Positions 33,757 to 44,501 of a stretch of DNA of 64,000 bases are shown one piece after another. A model generated the notes under the pieces. That model had not been told where the DNA came from. It searched no databases and saw nothing but the letters and a program-made list of their open reading frames with translations. How positions within the stretch are numbered: position 1 is the stretch's first letter; the number at the start of each line of letters is the position of its first letter. Origin of the DNA: Candidatus Sulfotelmatobacter sp. (GTDB lineage Bacteria; Acidobacteriota; Terriglobia; Terriglobales; Acidobacteriaceae); the NCBI GenBank assembly GCA_030041215.1, contig JASHOH010000136.1:1-64000 (forward strand). Reading direction: 5' to 3'. The translations under genes and the position numbers were made by a program.

Positions 33757-34548
33757 ATGCCCGAGAGCACAACCGCCGAACCCTACATTGAGTTCAAAGA
33801 TGTCTCCAAGGCCTTCGGGGACAATGTTGTGCTTGATCAGGTCAGCTTCGACGTTCTGCGCGCCGAAACTGTTTGCATTCTGGGCCGCAGTGGCGTTGGC
33901 AAATCCGTCTCTCTGGAATTGATCATGGGTTTTCTCAAATCAGACTCAGGCCACATTATCGTCGCCGGAGAAGACATCACCGGCTACACCGAGGAGCGAC
34001 TAGATGAGCTCCATAAGAAGGTCACCATGGTCTTTCAGGACGGGGCGCTCTTCGATTCGCTCACCGTTGGGGAGAACGTGGCGTTCCCTTTGCGTGAAAA
34101 CCAGAATTTGACTGAAGATCAGATCGACCAGATCGTCGACGGCCTTTTGGTGATGGTTGGAGTACGGGAAATGCGCGATCTTTTCCCTTCCGATCTCTCT
34201 ACGGGAATGAAACGATCTGTAGCGATTGCCCGCGCGCTGGCGGCGCGCCCGGAATGCATATTGTACGACGAACCCACAACCATGGTGGATCCCTTGATGG
34301 CGCACCTGCTTGGGGATCTCATCAAGCGCCTAAAGATTCAGCTGAAGCTGACCAGCATTGTGGTAACCCACGACATGCAACTCGCTCAGAAGCTGGCGGA
34401 CCGGGTCATCTTTCTAAATGAATCGAAAGTTATTTTCTTTGGCACTTACGATGAGATGAAAAAGTCTCCGCATCCGGTCATTCAGGAATTCCTCGAACTG
34501 GACGAGCCACCTTTGATGCTCCTCACCTCAATCCGAGCGCCAGTTTGA
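33757..34548 (+). CDS. ABC transporter ATP-binding protein (MlaF/Ttg2A-like)
   Basis: A 263-residue ATPase. Walker A is GRSGVGKS, Walker B is CILYDEPTT, and the H-loop His is in VVTHDM. The signature is LSTGMKRSVAIARAL, where Thr replaces the first Gly of the usual SGG. The length and TMVDPLMAHLLGDLI region match the MlaF group, which energises phospholipid or sterol-like transport with an MlaE permease and an MCE protein. Neither partner is in the window. An intrinsic terminator follows. Confidence 0.82.
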   Translation: MPESTTAEPYIEFKDVSKAFGDNVVLDQVSFDVLRAETVCILGRSGVGKSVSLELIMGFLKSDSGHIIVAGEDITGYTEERLDELHKKVTMVFQDGALFDSLTVGENVAFPLRENQNLTEDQIDQIVDGLLVMVGVREMRDLFPSDLSTGMKRSVAIARALAARPECILYDEPTTMVDPLMAHLLGDLIKRLKIQLKLTSIVVTHDMQLAQKLADRVIFLNESKVIFFGTYDEMKKSPHPVIQEFLELDEPPLMLLTSIRAPV

Positions 34549-34563
34549 AAATTCCGCTGCTGA

Positions 34564-34604
34564 CTCCCGTAATGCCCATGCCATGCGGGAGCATCTTCTT
34601 TTTT
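34564..34604 (+). terminator. Intrinsic terminator after the ABC ATPase
   Basis: CTCCCG (34564-34569) pairs with CGGGAG (34586-34591), enclosing a further short ATG/CAT pairing. A T-rich tail (TCTTCTTTTTTG) follows. It lies 16 bases after the stop codon. Confidence 0.65.
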
Positions 34605-34896
34605 GTAGGTATGCCGCGAATCTTAAAGTTCTTTCGATTCGGTCCTAAGGTGAATTCCGGAGCTACGAACTTCCGCAAGGCGCTGTACCGTGCGAAAGAT
34701 ACACGCATGAGTCCTGCGCTGAACCTCAGTCCCGCAGTGGCGCAGCTTTTGCCGGCAGTCTGCTTTGCACTTTCTGGATGCAGACAATTCGGACATGTGG
34801 AATGACCTCTAATACAAAGGGTCGTTAAGTTTAGGTCGGCAGCGGACGGGCGGGTGCCGGAATACTCGCCGGATGGTTGAGCGAGCTGGTTCTCGC
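34605..34896. other. Intergenic region, no supported gene
   Basis: An 86-codon plus frame crosses here from 34545 and overlaps the terminator, with no ribosome-binding site and no family resemblance. No repeat or promoter stands out. The convergent gene ends at 34897. Confidence 0.35.
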
Positions 34897-37023
34897 CTAT
34901 GCCATTACGGTCTGTACGCTTGTGAATTCGCCGAAGGTCTTCCCTTCTTCCACCAACCGTGTTAGCAACGGGGCCGGTTCCCAGAGTTCGCCGAACTCAC
35001 GGTGAAACTCGCAAATGCGTTCATAAACTTTTTTCAGCCCGACGGTATCGGCATACCACATCGGCCCGCCGCGGTAGGCTGGAAATCCGTAGCCGTTCAC
35101 ATAAATGATGTCGATGTCTCCTGCACGAAGAGCAATGCCCTCTTCGATGATGCGCGCACCCTCGTTCACCAAAGCGTAGATACAGCGCTCGACAATTTCT
35201 TCGGAGGAGATGTGGCGCTGCGGAATGCCGGCTTCGATCGCCCACTTTCGAACCAGTTCGTTCGCTTCTGGATCGGGAATAGCACGCCGGTTTTCGTCGT
35301 ACTTGTACCAACCGGCGCCGGTCTTCTGACCGTAACGCCCGAGTTCGCACAGGCGATCGCCCACGACCGGCTGGCGCACACCAGGCTTTTCCAGATGACG
35401 GTACTCTTTGCGAATGCGCCACCCCACGTCAAGACCGGCGAGGTCACCCGTGGCCAGTGGCCCCAGCGCCATGCCGAAATCAGAGAGAGCTTGATCGACC
35501 GCCTGGGGAGTGGCTCCCTCTTCAACCAGGAAGACGGCTTCGCGGACGTAGTGATGGAACATGCGGTTACCGACAAACCCGCGGCAATTGCCGACGAGAA
35601 CACCGATCTTGCCGAGCTTTTTCGAGAGCTGCATGCAGGTCGCGATCACCTCTTTGCTGGTCCATTTGCCGCGCACGATTTCGAGCAGACGCATGACGTT
35701 TGCGGGGCTGAAGAAGTGAGTTCCTATCACGGCTTCCGGCCGCGAGGTGGCGGAAGCAATCTCATCGATGTTAAGCGTCGATGTATTGCTCGCCAGAATC
35801 GCCCCCTTTTGGCATACGCGATCTAATTGCGCGAACACTTCTTTCTTGAGCGCCATCCCTTCGAAGACGGCTTCGATGACCATGTCTACTTTGCCAAAGT
35901 CGTCATAGGTGAGCGTGGGTTGAATCAGTTTTAGACGTTCGTCGACGAACTGCTGGGTGACGCGGCCGCGCTTGACAGAACTGTGATAGTTCTTCCGAAT
36001 CGTGTCCAAACCACGATCCAGCGCGGGCTGGTCAGCATCTTTGAGCAACACGGCAATACCAGCATTCGCGAATACCATGGCGATACCGCCGCCCATAGTT
36101 CCAGCACCGACGACGGCCGCAGAGTTGATGGGAATGATCGGCGTGTCTTTTGGTACGTCGGGAATCTTCGCGACTTCGCGCTCGCCGAAAAACAGGTGGA
36201 TGAGAGCTTTGGATTGGTCGGAGAACAGGCACTCTCGGAACAGTTTTTTCTCTACTTCGCATCCTTCGTCAAAAGGCAGCCGGGTTGCGGCTTCCACGGC
36301 ATCGATGGCTGCGAAGGGAGCCATCATGCCGCGCTGTTTCGCGCAAGCCTTTTCGCGAGCTGCCGCGAACAGAGGCTCATTGTGTTCGGGAGTGCCTAGC
36401 TTTTCATTCCGCTCACGGGTTTTCGGAGGTGTTTTACCCGAGACTTCCCGCGCGAATCGAACGCCTTCTGCCAGCAGATCGCCTTCAATCAGGCGATCGA
36501 CGAGGCCGAATTTCAGCGCCTCCTGAGCGTTGATCAGATTGCCTTCCGCACACATCTCGACCGCTTTTGCGATACCCACAAGGCGCGGCAGCCGCTGCGT
36601 GCCGCCGGCTCCAGGAATAATACCCAGCTTCACCTCCGTCTGGCCGAGCTGGGTATTCGAATGCGCCACGCGATAATGGCCAGCCATCGCCAGTTCCAGA
36701 CCGCCTCCGAATGCGTTGCCGTGGATGGCAACGACAACCGGCTTCTTCAGGTCTTCTATCTGCCGCAGAAGTGGAAGCAATCCTTCACGTCGCTGCGTTT
36801 TGCCCGAAGTGATTTTGCTGAGTTCTTTAATATCTGCGCCGGCAATGAACGTACGGCCCGCGCCGATCAGCACTGCCGCGTTTAGGGAGTCATCGCTGCC
36901 CACGCGCTCGATGGCTTTCGCGATGTTTTGCGCGACGGTGGGACTCAAAACGTTCACCGGCGGGTTATTAATGGTGATAATTGCGATCTCGTTGTCTCGG
37001 GTAAGTTGGACTAAGTCATCCAT
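34897..37023 (-). CDS. Enoyl-CoA hydratase / 3-hydroxyacyl-CoA dehydrogenase fusion (FadB/FadJ-like)
   Basis: A 708-residue bifunctional beta-oxidation enzyme. Residues 1-~190 are a crotonase fold with [12 protein letters not shown] and [14 protein letters not shown], keeping both catalytic Glu residues of the hydratase. From ~300 there is the NAD-binding [18 protein letters not shown], then the catalytic His in [18 protein letters not shown], and two C-terminal HADH domains. It hydrates enoyl-CoA and oxidises the product to 3-ketoacyl-CoA. ATG 37023 has AGAGGG upstream. The acyl-CoA ligase gene lies 43 bases upstream in the same direction. Confidence 0.93.
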   Translation of the reverse strand: MDDLVQLTRDNEIAIITINNPPVNVLSPTVAQNIAKAIERVGSDDSLNAAVLIGAGRTFIAGADIKELSKITSGKTQRREGLLPLLRQIEDLKKPVVVAIHGNAFGGGLELAMAGHYRVAHSNTQLGQTEVKLGIIPGAGGTQRLPRLVGIAKAVEMCAEGNLINAQEALKFGLVDRLIEGDLLAEGVRFAREVSGKTPPKTRERNEKLGTPEHNEPLFAAAREKACAKQRGMMAPFAAIDAVEAATRLPFDEGCEVEKKLFRECLFSDQSKALIHLFFGEREVAKIPDVPKDTPIIPINSAAVVGAGTMGGGIAMVFANAGIAVLLKDADQPALDRGLDTIRKNYHSSVKRGRVTQQFVDERLKLIQPTLTYDDFGKVDMVIEAVFEGMALKKEVFAQLDRVCQKGAILASNTSTLNIDEIASATSRPEAVIGTHFFSPANVMRLLEIVRGKWTSKEVIATCMQLSKKLGKIGVLVGNCRGFVGNRMFHHYVREAVFLVEEGATPQAVDQALSDFGMALGPLATGDLAGLDVGWRIRKEYRHLEKPGVRQPVVGDRLCELGRYGQKTGAGWYKYDENRRAIPDPEANELVRKWAIEAGIPQRHISSEEIVERCIYALVNEGARIIEEGIALRAGDIDIIYVNGYGFPAYRGGPMWYADTVGLKKVYERICEFHREFGELWEPAPLLTRLVEEGKTFGEFTSVQTVMA

Positions 37024-37066
37024 GGCGGTGAATTCCCTCTGATCGAATTTCCATCTCACGCTCCTA

Positions 37067-38671
37067 TCATTTACGCGTCACAGACTCGGAGTCAGTCCGC
37101 GACGGGCTCCGATATTGTCGGCGCAACTGTTTCTTGAGGACTTTTCCGGTTGCGGTCTTGGGCAAGCTTTCAACGAACTCGATTGAGCGCGGACACTTGT
37201 AGTGAGCGATGCGAGAACGGCAAAATTCGAGCAATTCGGTCTCTGTGACGCTTGACCCAGGTTTGCCAACAACCAATGCCTTCGGCACCTCTCCCCATTT
37301 GTCATCTGCAACGGGAATGACGGCAGCTTCGTAAACGGCGGGATGCGCAAGAATCGCGCTCTCGACTTCGAGCGATGAGATGTTCTCACCGCCGCTGACA
37401 ATAATGTCTTTCAGGCGATCGACGATAAGGATGTTTCCGTCGTCATCGATCGTGGCCATGTCTCCGGTATGGAACCAGCCGCCGCGCATCACGTGCTCGG
37501 TCTCTGCAGGATGCTGCCAATATCCCTGCATGACGCCGTCGCTGCGGGCAACGATTTCGCCCATAGTTTTTCCGTCGCGCGGAACATCGTCGCCGTTGGC
37601 ATCGACCACGCGAAGCTCCACGCACGGGATGGCATAACCTGTCATGGCCTGAGTCGCATAGCGCCGCTCGCCTTCGAGGTATGCTTCCGGTTTCATTCTG
37701 GCCGTGGAGAGTACGGGTGCAGTTTCGGTCAGGCCGTATCCGGCAAAACACTCGCAGCTAAAGGCCTGTTCCATTTGCCGCACCAGAGTCGGTGACGATG
37801 CTGCACCTCCGATCGAAATCCACTGCACGCTGCTGACGTCATGATTTTGGCGGTCGGGCGAATTCACCAGAGCCGTCGCCATAATTGGCACGAGGCTCAG
37901 AGAATCGACGCGTTCGCGCTCAATCAGCTTGAAGACTTCCGAACAAACAAAGCGAAGAAGCATGACGTGTTTGCCGCCGACCAGCGTGATGGAATGAGCG
38001 GTACCCCATCCATTGGCGTGGAACAGCGGAATGGTGTGCAAGTGCACAGCATTGCCCTTGGTTCGGAAGTTGATGCACACAGAGAGAGCATGGAGATAGA
38101 CGTTTCTGTGGGTGAGCATCACTCCCTTGGGATTCGCGCTGGTGCCGCTGGTGTAGAACAATTTCGCGAGAGAGTTTTCATCAAACTCCATGATGTCGGG
38201 CCGATATGGAGTCGCAGCAGACAGCATATCTTCATAGTTCCTGGGTGAAAGCCACTGCGCTTGCGCTGGAGAGTCGAGCACAACAAAGTTCTGAATCGAG
38301 GGAATGCTTTGTCGGAATGAATCGACCAGCGGAAGGAACTCTTGTTGCAGAAACAGCACTTTTGCCCCGGCATCGTTCAGAATGTGCGCCAGTTCATTTG
38401 GGGCGAGACGAATATTCAGTGGCAGCAGGACCGCGCCGGCTTCCGGCACTCCGTAATAGGCTTCAAGAAGACGATGGCAATTCAGGCTGAGGAATGCAAC
38501 GCGGTCTCCAGGATTTATTCCTGCATCGCGCAGCGCTCCTGCGAGACGGCTGGCGCGTTCGGCAAACTGCGCGTAGGTAAACCGCTGATTTCCGCAGACG
38601 ACCGCGGTTTTGCCGGGGAATTGCTGCTCGGCATAGCGCAGAAACCGGATCGGTGTGAGCGGAATGTTCAT
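37067..38671 (-). CDS. Acyl-CoA synthetase (AMP-forming ligase)
   Basis: A 534-residue ANL-superfamily ligase that activates carboxylic acids to acyl-CoA through an acyl-adenylate. The P-loop is YTSGTSANPKGVMLTH, followed by GYGLTETAPV, the GWFHTGDMATID motif and the catalytic Lys in PKTATGKVLKK. The length is that of medium- or long-chain fatty acyl-CoA ligases. It is encoded between the SDR gene and the FadB-like gene, so it probably starts the fatty-acid degradation route of this operon. Confidence 0.92.
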   Translation of the reverse strand: MNIPLTPIRFLRYAEQQFPGKTAVVCGNQRFTYAQFAERASRLAGALRDAGINPGDRVAFLSLNCHRLLEAYYGVPEAGAVLLPLNIRLAPNELAHILNDAGAKVLFLQQEFLPLVDSFRQSIPSIQNFVVLDSPAQAQWLSPRNYEDMLSAATPYRPDIMEFDENSLAKLFYTSGTSANPKGVMLTHRNVYLHALSVCINFRTKGNAVHLHTIPLFHANGWGTAHSITLVGGKHVMLLRFVCSEVFKLIERERVDSLSLVPIMATALVNSPDRQNHDVSSVQWISIGGAASSPTLVRQMEQAFSCECFAGYGLTETAPVLSTARMKPEAYLEGERRYATQAMTGYAIPCVELRVVDANGDDVPRDGKTMGEIVARSDGVMQGYWQHPAETEHVMRGGWFHTGDMATIDDDGNILIVDRLKDIIVSGGENISSLEVESAILAHPAVYEAAVIPVADDKWGEVPKALVVGKPGSSVTETELLEFCRSRIAHYKCPRSIEFVESLPKTATGKVLKKQLRRQYRSPSRTDSESVTRK

Positions 38672-38680
38672 GGTTTTTCG

Positions 38681-39487
38681 TCACCAGGCCGATTGGCCGC
38701 CATCGACGACGAGAACATGCCCTGTGACGTAGTTCGAAGCGTCGGAAGCGAGAAAGACCGCCGCACCTTTCAGGTCATGTTCATTCCCAAAACGCCGCAA
38801 CGGAATATGCGAGAGAAAGAGCTCCTTATAACGTTCCAGAACCCGATTTGACATGTGTGTGGGAAACCAGCCCGGCGCGATCGCATTGACTTGAATGTTG
38901 TGCACTGCCCATTTGCAGGCCAGATCTTTTGTGAAGCTGATGACCCCGCCTTTGCTGGCGTGATATCCAATGGCAGGAAGTTCAGGCGGGGCGCCGCCCA
39001 ATCCAGCGACAGATGCGATGTTGATGATTTTCCCTCGGCCTTGCCGCATCATGACCTTGCCGGCAGCTTGTGCGCACAGAAAAGTTCCCGTGAGATTGGT
39101 TTCGATGACTTTGTTCCAATCTTCCAGCCGCATCTCCTCCACCGGAGCGCCCCAGGAGATGCCTGCATTATTGATGAGGATGTCAATTCTTCCGAATTGA
39201 GAGAAAGTCGCATCGACCACTTCTTGAACGCTGGTCTGATCCTTAACATCACACGCAAGCGATATGGCTTTGACACCGAGTTGCTGCAATTCCCTGGCGG
39301 CCTGATGCGCCCGCTCCGCTTTGCGCGCGCATAGAACCAGGTTAGCGCCCATCTCGGCGAGACCTTCAGCCATTTGGCGGCCAAGACCGATGGAGCCTCC
39401 GGTAACGATTGCGACGCGCCCGGTAAGATCGAGAAGCTGTTTCACATTCACGGCGGAATCCTGCGGGGCGTCGGAGTCTTTTAACAT
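38681..39487 (-). CDS. Short-chain dehydrogenase/reductase (gluconate-5-dehydrogenase-like)
   Basis: A 268-residue classical SDR. The cofactor motif TGGSIGLG, NNAG, catalytic Ser in NIASVAG and Y-x3-K in YHASK are all present, and the C-terminal VVDGGQSAW is typical. The closest family type is gluconate 5-dehydrogenase, but in this acyl-CoA operon it may act on 3-oxoacyl or related substrates. It lies 9 bases upstream of the ligase gene and is probably the first gene of the operon. Confidence 0.88.
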   Translation of the reverse strand: MLKDSDAPQDSAVNVKQLLDLTGRVAIVTGGSIGLGRQMAEGLAEMGANLVLCARKAERAHQAARELQQLGVKAISLACDVKDQTSVQEVVDATFSQFGRIDILINNAGISWGAPVEEMRLEDWNKVIETNLTGTFLCAQAAGKVMMRQGRGKIINIASVAGLGGAPPELPAIGYHASKGGVISFTKDLACKWAVHNIQVNAIAPGWFPTHMSNRVLERYKELFLSHIPLRRFGNEHDLKGAAVFLASDASNYVTGHVLVVDGGQSAW

Positions 39488-39544
39488 GAGGCGGGCGGCG
39501 CGGCTGGAAGCCGCGCCCTTTCAAAACCATTTTTGAGACAACCT

Positions 39545-42500
39545 CTAGAAGCTGAGCCGTACGCCAAGCTGAATCTCACGCATCGGAAGCGCCGAGGTGA
39601 AAGCCAGGGGCGTGCTCGGCGTGGCTACGCCTCCGCTCGCAAGTGCCGTGCCCGGACGAATTCCACTCACGTTGAAGGTGGTGAAGCCCGGCGTCAAACC
39701 AAACAGAGGGCCTACTTCGTTGTTCACGCTGGCAAAATTGGTTCGGTTTGGGATGTTAAATCCCTCCGCGGTGAATTGCAGGCTGGCTTTTTCGCCCAAT
39801 TTGTGCAACCACGTCAGCCGCGCGTCGAAATCGACGTAGTTGGGACCTAAACCAGTGTCGCGCGGTGCGCCAATGGGGCGTTCGTTCGTCGTGTGATTGT
39901 CGCCATTCACTTCCCCTCCAGCCAGCAAATTGAAAGGATGTCCGCTGTGGTAACTGACAATCGGAGAGAACTGGAAGCCGGACAGCACTTTCTGTTTCCA
40001 GGGGCTCTCGAAAACTCCGGCGACGACAAACTTATTGCGCTCATCGAACTCGGAAACACTGCGATCCAGGTTGATGTTCGTCGGATCCTGCGGCCCGTAG
40101 TCGCTGTTGAAGTCGGTCGAAGTATCGATTGCTTTGCTGTATGTGTAATTACCGAACAAGGTGAAGTGATCACTGAAGCGTTTCTTCACTTCCAGAATGC
40201 CGCCTTCGTAGACCGCATAGGCCTCAGAGCTGTATTGGTTATTCTGCACAACCAGCGGATTTACAAAACATTGGATGCTTGGGTTATCGCAGGGCAGGCC
40301 GCCGGGCTCGGTGCCTTCAAGCGGATCGGCCCCAGCCGCGGTCGTATTCCAATTACGATAGGAAACGGTTTGTCCATTCGCGAGGGTCAGCGTGGTGAAA
40401 GGCGCTGGCAAAAGATTCGTGTCGATCGCTACAGGCAATCTCTGGGTGTGGACATAGACTCCACTCACTGAGACCGAGAGTCCGGGACTGATCTCGCGCT
40501 CGACTCCAAACGAGGCTTGCTGCGCGATCGGGGTCCGATAACCTGGCTGATTCACGAAGACCACTTGACCCGGGCCGACCGGACCGCTGTTAGTCACGTT
40601 GATGCCCAACGGAGCGATCGCGGCAGGCGTGATGCAGGCGGCGTTTCCCGGAGCCGGTGTTGTGCACTGGATCAAACCTTGAGCAAAAAGAGTCGAGAAG
40701 ACCGTGTCCGCGCCTGCAATCCCTAGAGCCGGAATGCCAAGGAGGGGATCGACATAAATGGAAATCGGGCGATTGCAAGGGCTGGAACCGTTTCCGGGAA
40801 TGATGGGCGTTCCGAATTGAGAGAAACCGCAAATTGCGGTCAGGTTCGCGACCTGGCCGGCGCTGGTTGAATTTTCTACCGCTGTCTTATTTGCGTTCAC
40901 GACACCCAGACTCCAATCGACCTGGGGAATCTGAAAGTCGACCGGCCCATAGAAAATTCCGTACCCTCCGCGGACCACCGTTTTATGGTCCTTGAACGGA
41001 TCCCACGCGAACGACACGCGGGGTGCAAAATCTTTCTTATAGGTGGTGAGAGGGAGGTATTGCGAGTCCAGTTCATAACGCAAACCATAATTCAGCGTGA
41101 AGCTGGGGGTGATCTTCCACGAGTCTTGCCCGTAAATTGCTGTGAGAGGCCGCGTGTAGTAGGGGGTGGTTGGATTTCCGAATCCCTGCTCGTAGAACTC
41201 GGGAAGTCCGAACGATGACGACTGCAAAGAAGTAATAGTGGAAAGCAAGGGAGTCAGCAAATCACCCGGAAGTGCGCCGAAGACAAAGCGGCCGGGAAAA
41301 TAGGTGTGTGATTCGGTATGGTTGCCGCGAAGTGTCTCGTCGCCGCCGACTTCAATGGTGTGATGGCCGCGAATGATGGTGAGATTGTCGGCGAATTCGT
41401 ACCGGCGCAGGATGGTGTAGCTTGGCAGGAAGATGTTCGTCCCCAGGTTGTTAATGTAGCCGGGAATTTGCAATCCCACTTCGCCCGGTTCGTTGGGAAC
41501 CACCCTGAAGCTGTTGTAATCCCACTGTACACGGGCTTCGTTCTGCGTGGCAGCGCTGAACTGGTGGTACCAGGAGGCCTGCAGATTGTTGTCGTAATTG
41601 TGAATCGAGCTGCCGGCCGAATAAGCGGTCAACGATTGGACGTCAGGAGATTCCTCCAAATCATGCCCGTATCGATAGGTAAGTGAAAATTCGTTATTTG
41701 CATCGAAGCGATGGTCCAGGCGTCCCGAGGCGAGATATTCGTGCGTGTCATAGGCAAACACCCCGCCACTGGTCTCAAATTCGTTCACCAGGAAAGCATT
41801 GACCGGGTTGGTTGCCGGGTTGATGGTCAAGGTGCCGTTCAGGATCGCCGCGCATTCTGCGGCAGGCACGTTTGTCGTCGGGTTTGGAAGGGGCAATCCC
41901 AGTTGGTGGGCGACTGCAGCGCCAACCGGACCGCTCAGGCAAGGAACCGGACTCAGCCCCGTCAAAGTCCCAAGCACCGCATTCTGGGCTAGCGTAGGAC
42001 GGAAGACATCCGTGTTGGTCAAAATTGGAACGGCGTTTTGCGCGTTCTGCCGCAGACCTTCGAAAGCGGCAAAAAGAAACGTTTTGTCCTTGTGAATGGG
42101 AAACCCGATCGTTCCCCCGAATTGCTGGCGGCTCAAAGTGTCCTTAATCGGCGAGCCTACAGAATCAGGGTTGGCAGGATTGAATGTCGCACCGACCGGC
42201 AACGCCTGACTGTAAGCAAAGGGATTGCGAGCATCCATTGCGTCATTGCGGAAGAACCCGTACAGGCCGCCATGAACATTATTGGTGCCGGACTTGGTCA
42301 CAATGTTGATAGAACCGCCTGTCGCCGCTCCAAGATCAGCGGCGTAGTTGCTGCGATTGATTTGAAATTCCTGCACAGCATCCTGACTGACCGTGAGGCG
42401 CACGCCTCCGGCGTCGTCTCCGGTTTCACCACCGTCCACCGTAATGCTGTTTCCTCGACCATTGCTGCCATAGAAGGAAAGACCGCTCTGCGGCGTCTGC

Positions 42501-43030
42501 TTTACTCTGTAGTCCTGATCACCTGCAAGGCGCGTCGAGTCTGAAACGCCCGGCGCCAGCAAGGTGAAGGTCAGGTAATCGCGGCGATCAATCGGCAAAT
42601 CAGCGATGTATTGTTGGCTAATTGTGTCGGCTTGGCTCCCGCGTTCGGTTTCCACGGCAGGCGCTTCGGACATGACCTCGACTACGGCCGAGACCTGCGA
42701 CGGCTTCATGCGGAAGTCAGAGAGGACCGTCTGCCCGACGGCCACCGTAACGCCTTTGCGAAGTTCGGTCGCAAAACCCGTAAGCCCTGCGCTCACGTCA
42801 TACGTTGACGGAGACAACCCGGTGACCCGGTATTGACCGGCAGCATCGGTCATCACGTCGCGCTTGAGGCCGGTGCTGGTGTCGACCACGCTGATGGTGA
42901 CCCGCGGCATGACGGCGCCTGAGGAATCAGCAACAGTTCCGGTGATGGTCCCCGAGGAGCCAACGCCTTGCGCCAGGGCAAAGCCGACTGTAAGTAGCAG
43001 GGATATAAGCAGACGTGGTAGTGGCTTCAT
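39545..43030 (-). CDS. Oar-type TonB-dependent receptor
   Basis: A 1161-residue outer-membrane receptor. ATG 43030 has AAGGAG upstream, and a signal peptide (about residues 1-20, ending FALAQG) follows. Residues ~25-105 form a carboxypeptidase-regulatory-like Ig fold (GTVADSSGAVMPRVTISVVD), then a plug domain, then a long beta-barrel ending in a C-terminal Phe. These proteins are a hallmark of acidobacteria and are thought to import oligomers or iron complexes, or to act in the cell surface. It lies 57 bases downstream of no co-directional partner, so it seems monocistronic. Confidence 0.9.
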   Translation of the reverse strand: MKPLPRLLISLLLTVGFALAQGVGSSGTITGTVADSSGAVMPRVTISVVDTSTGLKRDVMTDAAGQYRVTGLSPSTYDVSAGLTGFATELRKGVTVAVGQTVLSDFRMKPSQVSAVVEVMSEAPAVETERGSQADTISQQYIADLPIDRRDYLTFTLLAPGVSDSTRLAGDQDYRVKQTPQSGLSFYGSNGRGNSITVDGGETGDDAGGVRLTVSQDAVQEFQINRSNYAADLGAATGGSINIVTKSGTNNVHGGLYGFFRNDAMDARNPFAYSQALPVGATFNPANPDSVGSPIKDTLSRQQFGGTIGFPIHKDKTFLFAAFEGLRQNAQNAVPILTNTDVFRPTLAQNAVLGTLTGLSPVPCLSGPVGAAVAHQLGLPLPNPTTNVPAAECAAILNGTLTINPATNPVNAFLVNEFETSGGVFAYDTHEYLASGRLDHRFDANNEFSLTYRYGHDLEESPDVQSLTAYSAGSSIHNYDNNLQASWYHQFSAATQNEARVQWDYNSFRVVPNEPGEVGLQIPGYINNLGTNIFLPSYTILRRYEFADNLTIIRGHHTIEVGGDETLRGNHTESHTYFPGRFVFGALPGDLLTPLLSTITSLQSSSFGLPEFYEQGFGNPTTPYYTRPLTAIYGQDSWKITPSFTLNYGLRYELDSQYLPLTTYKKDFAPRVSFAWDPFKDHKTVVRGGYGIFYGPVDFQIPQVDWSLGVVNANKTAVENSTSAGQVANLTAICGFSQFGTPIIPGNGSSPCNRPISIYVDPLLGIPALGIAGADTVFSTLFAQGLIQCTTPAPGNAACITPAAIAPLGINVTNSGPVGPGQVVFVNQPGYRTPIAQQASFGVEREISPGLSVSVSGVYVHTQRLPVAIDTNLLPAPFTTLTLANGQTVSYRNWNTTAAGADPLEGTEPGGLPCDNPSIQCFVNPLVVQNNQYSSEAYAVYEGGILEVKKRFSDHFTLFGNYTYSKAIDTSTDFNSDYGPQDPTNINLDRSVSEFDERNKFVVAGVFESPWKQKVLSGFQFSPIVSYHSGHPFNLLAGGEVNGDNHTTNERPIGAPRDTGLGPNYVDFDARLTWLHKLGEKASLQFTAEGFNIPNRTNFASVNNEVGPLFGLTPGFTTFNVSGIRPGTALASGGVATPSTPLAFTSALPMREIQLGVRLSF

Positions 43031-43417
43031 TCCGATTTCTCCTTGATAAATACTGCGCATGAGTGCGTCCCGGATCGTTTCGAATATCCCGTTGGCGACC
43101 GCCCACGGACCGACTCATGCTGGGATCATCCCGGTCTGACCGAGGCCATCGGGATGCTGGTTCTGCTCGGCCAAGGACTTCGCATTCGGGCAACCTCATC
43201 GATGAGTCCATGATTTCTTTACCAAAGGCCGATGAATCAGTTCAGCTGCAGAGGGTTTGCCGAGTTCGCAAACACGGCAAGTTCGAATTCCGATAGCAAA
43301 TATCACATAAGAGTTACTAACGTCAAGGAAAAGAACGAAAAATGGGTTCTGTTTTAAATAACAGTGTTTAAGACAGCAGCAAAAATGACGCCGGAGACTT
43401 TAAGGAAAGGACGTGTT
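43031..43417. other. Upstream region of the first TonB-dependent receptor
   Basis: No gene is supported here. The ~390 bases contain the receptor's promoter and an AT-rich block at 43290-43375; several imperfect inverted repeats occur, but none is strong. No riboswitch was recognised. Confidence 0.35.
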
Positions 43418-44437
43418 TTATTGGGGGGTCAAGACAATACGACCGCTGGCTTTGCCGCAACGCAACCCATCCAGTACCTGATTGACTTCAGAGAGCGGTC
43501 GCGCCTCGACTTTGCAATGGACTTTTCCGGCAGCAGCCAGGGCCAGCACTTCCCGCAGATCCTGCCGTGTTCCGACGGCAGACGCCTCGATTTTGACTTC
43601 GCCAGCCGCCATCAGAATCGGTGGAAAACAAATATTCTCGGCAGGCAATCCCACCACGAGAAGAGTGCCGGCCGGCCGCAGGCAATAGAAAGCCATGTCA
43701 TAGGCTGCCTTGGCGCCAGAGCTGACGAGGCAGACATGAACTCGACCCCTGCGGCGCAACTCCTTCACAACATCCGTTGTGGCGGCATTGAGCACGCCGC
43801 TGGCTCCAAGGGCTCTGGCGAGTTCCAGCTTCGCGTCAGAAATGTCAATGGCTGTTACTTCCGCTCCGAAAATCTTTCCGAGTTGTACTGCAAGGTGTCC
43901 CAGGCCGCCGATTCCGAAAACCGCCAGGTGTCGTCCGTCTAAAGGCCCTGCTTTCTTAAGCGCTCGATAAACGGTGAGTCCAGCGCAAAAGAGCGGAGCC
44001 GCATTGATCGAAAAAAGACCATGCGGAATTTTCACCACGTGAGAAGCGGGCGCCTGGACAAACTCCGCATAGCCGCCATCGACAGTCACGCCTGTGATCT
44101 TCTGACTGGGACACAAATTCTCGTTTCCTGCAACGCAGCACTCACATTCTCCGCAGCTCCAATGAATCCATGGCAGCCCGACATGATCTCCAACCCGAAG
44201 ATTGTGCACGTCGCCGCCGATCTCGGCTATATGGCCGGCAATCTCATGTCCGAGAATCAGAGGCTGCTTGACGATCGAAACCAGCTGTTTCCAATCGCCG
44301 TCCGCCACGTGGACGTCCGAGTGGCATGCCCCGCATGCCTCCACTTGAATCAAAACTTCGTCGGACCCAGGAATCGGTCGATCGACATCCTCGATCGACA
44401 GTGGTTGCTTGAATTGGCGCAGCACGGCGGCCTTCAT
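43418..44437 (-). CDS. Zinc-dependent alcohol dehydrogenase (MDR family)
   Basis: A 339-residue medium-chain dehydrogenase. The catalytic zinc is bound by ACHSDVH and LGHE, and the structural zinc by four cysteines in CGECECCVAGNENLC. The cofactor motif FGIGGLGHLAVQLGK follows. It oxidises or reduces alcohols/aldehydes with NAD(P). The frame extends upstream to 44599, but ATG 44437 gives the conserved MKAAVLRQF start and has GAGG upstream. It lies 64 bases downstream of a TetR gene in the same direction. Confidence 0.92.
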   Translation of the reverse strand: MKAAVLRQFKQPLSIEDVDRPIPGSDEVLIQVEACGACHSDVHVADGDWKQLVSIVKQPLILGHEIAGHIAEIGGDVHNLRVGDHVGLPWIHWSCGECECCVAGNENLCPSQKITGVTVDGGYAEFVQAPASHVVKIPHGLFSINAAPLFCAGLTVYRALKKAGPLDGRHLAVFGIGGLGHLAVQLGKIFGAEVTAIDISDAKLELARALGASGVLNAATTDVVKELRRRGRVHVCLVSSGAKAAYDMAFYCLRPAGTLLVVGLPAENICFPPILMAAGEVKIEASAVGTRQDLREVLALAAAGKVHCKVEARPLSEVNQVLDGLRCGKASGRIVLTPQ

Positions 44438-44501
44438 GAATTTGAGCCTCGGAAATAGGTGGAAAGATCGAGAACGCTTTATTCTCTGTGATCGGCTGCG
44501 T

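Noticed and set aside
34545-34805. 86-codon frame after the ABC ATPase
   Set aside because: It runs through the intrinsic terminator, has no ribosome-binding site and shows no family resemblance.
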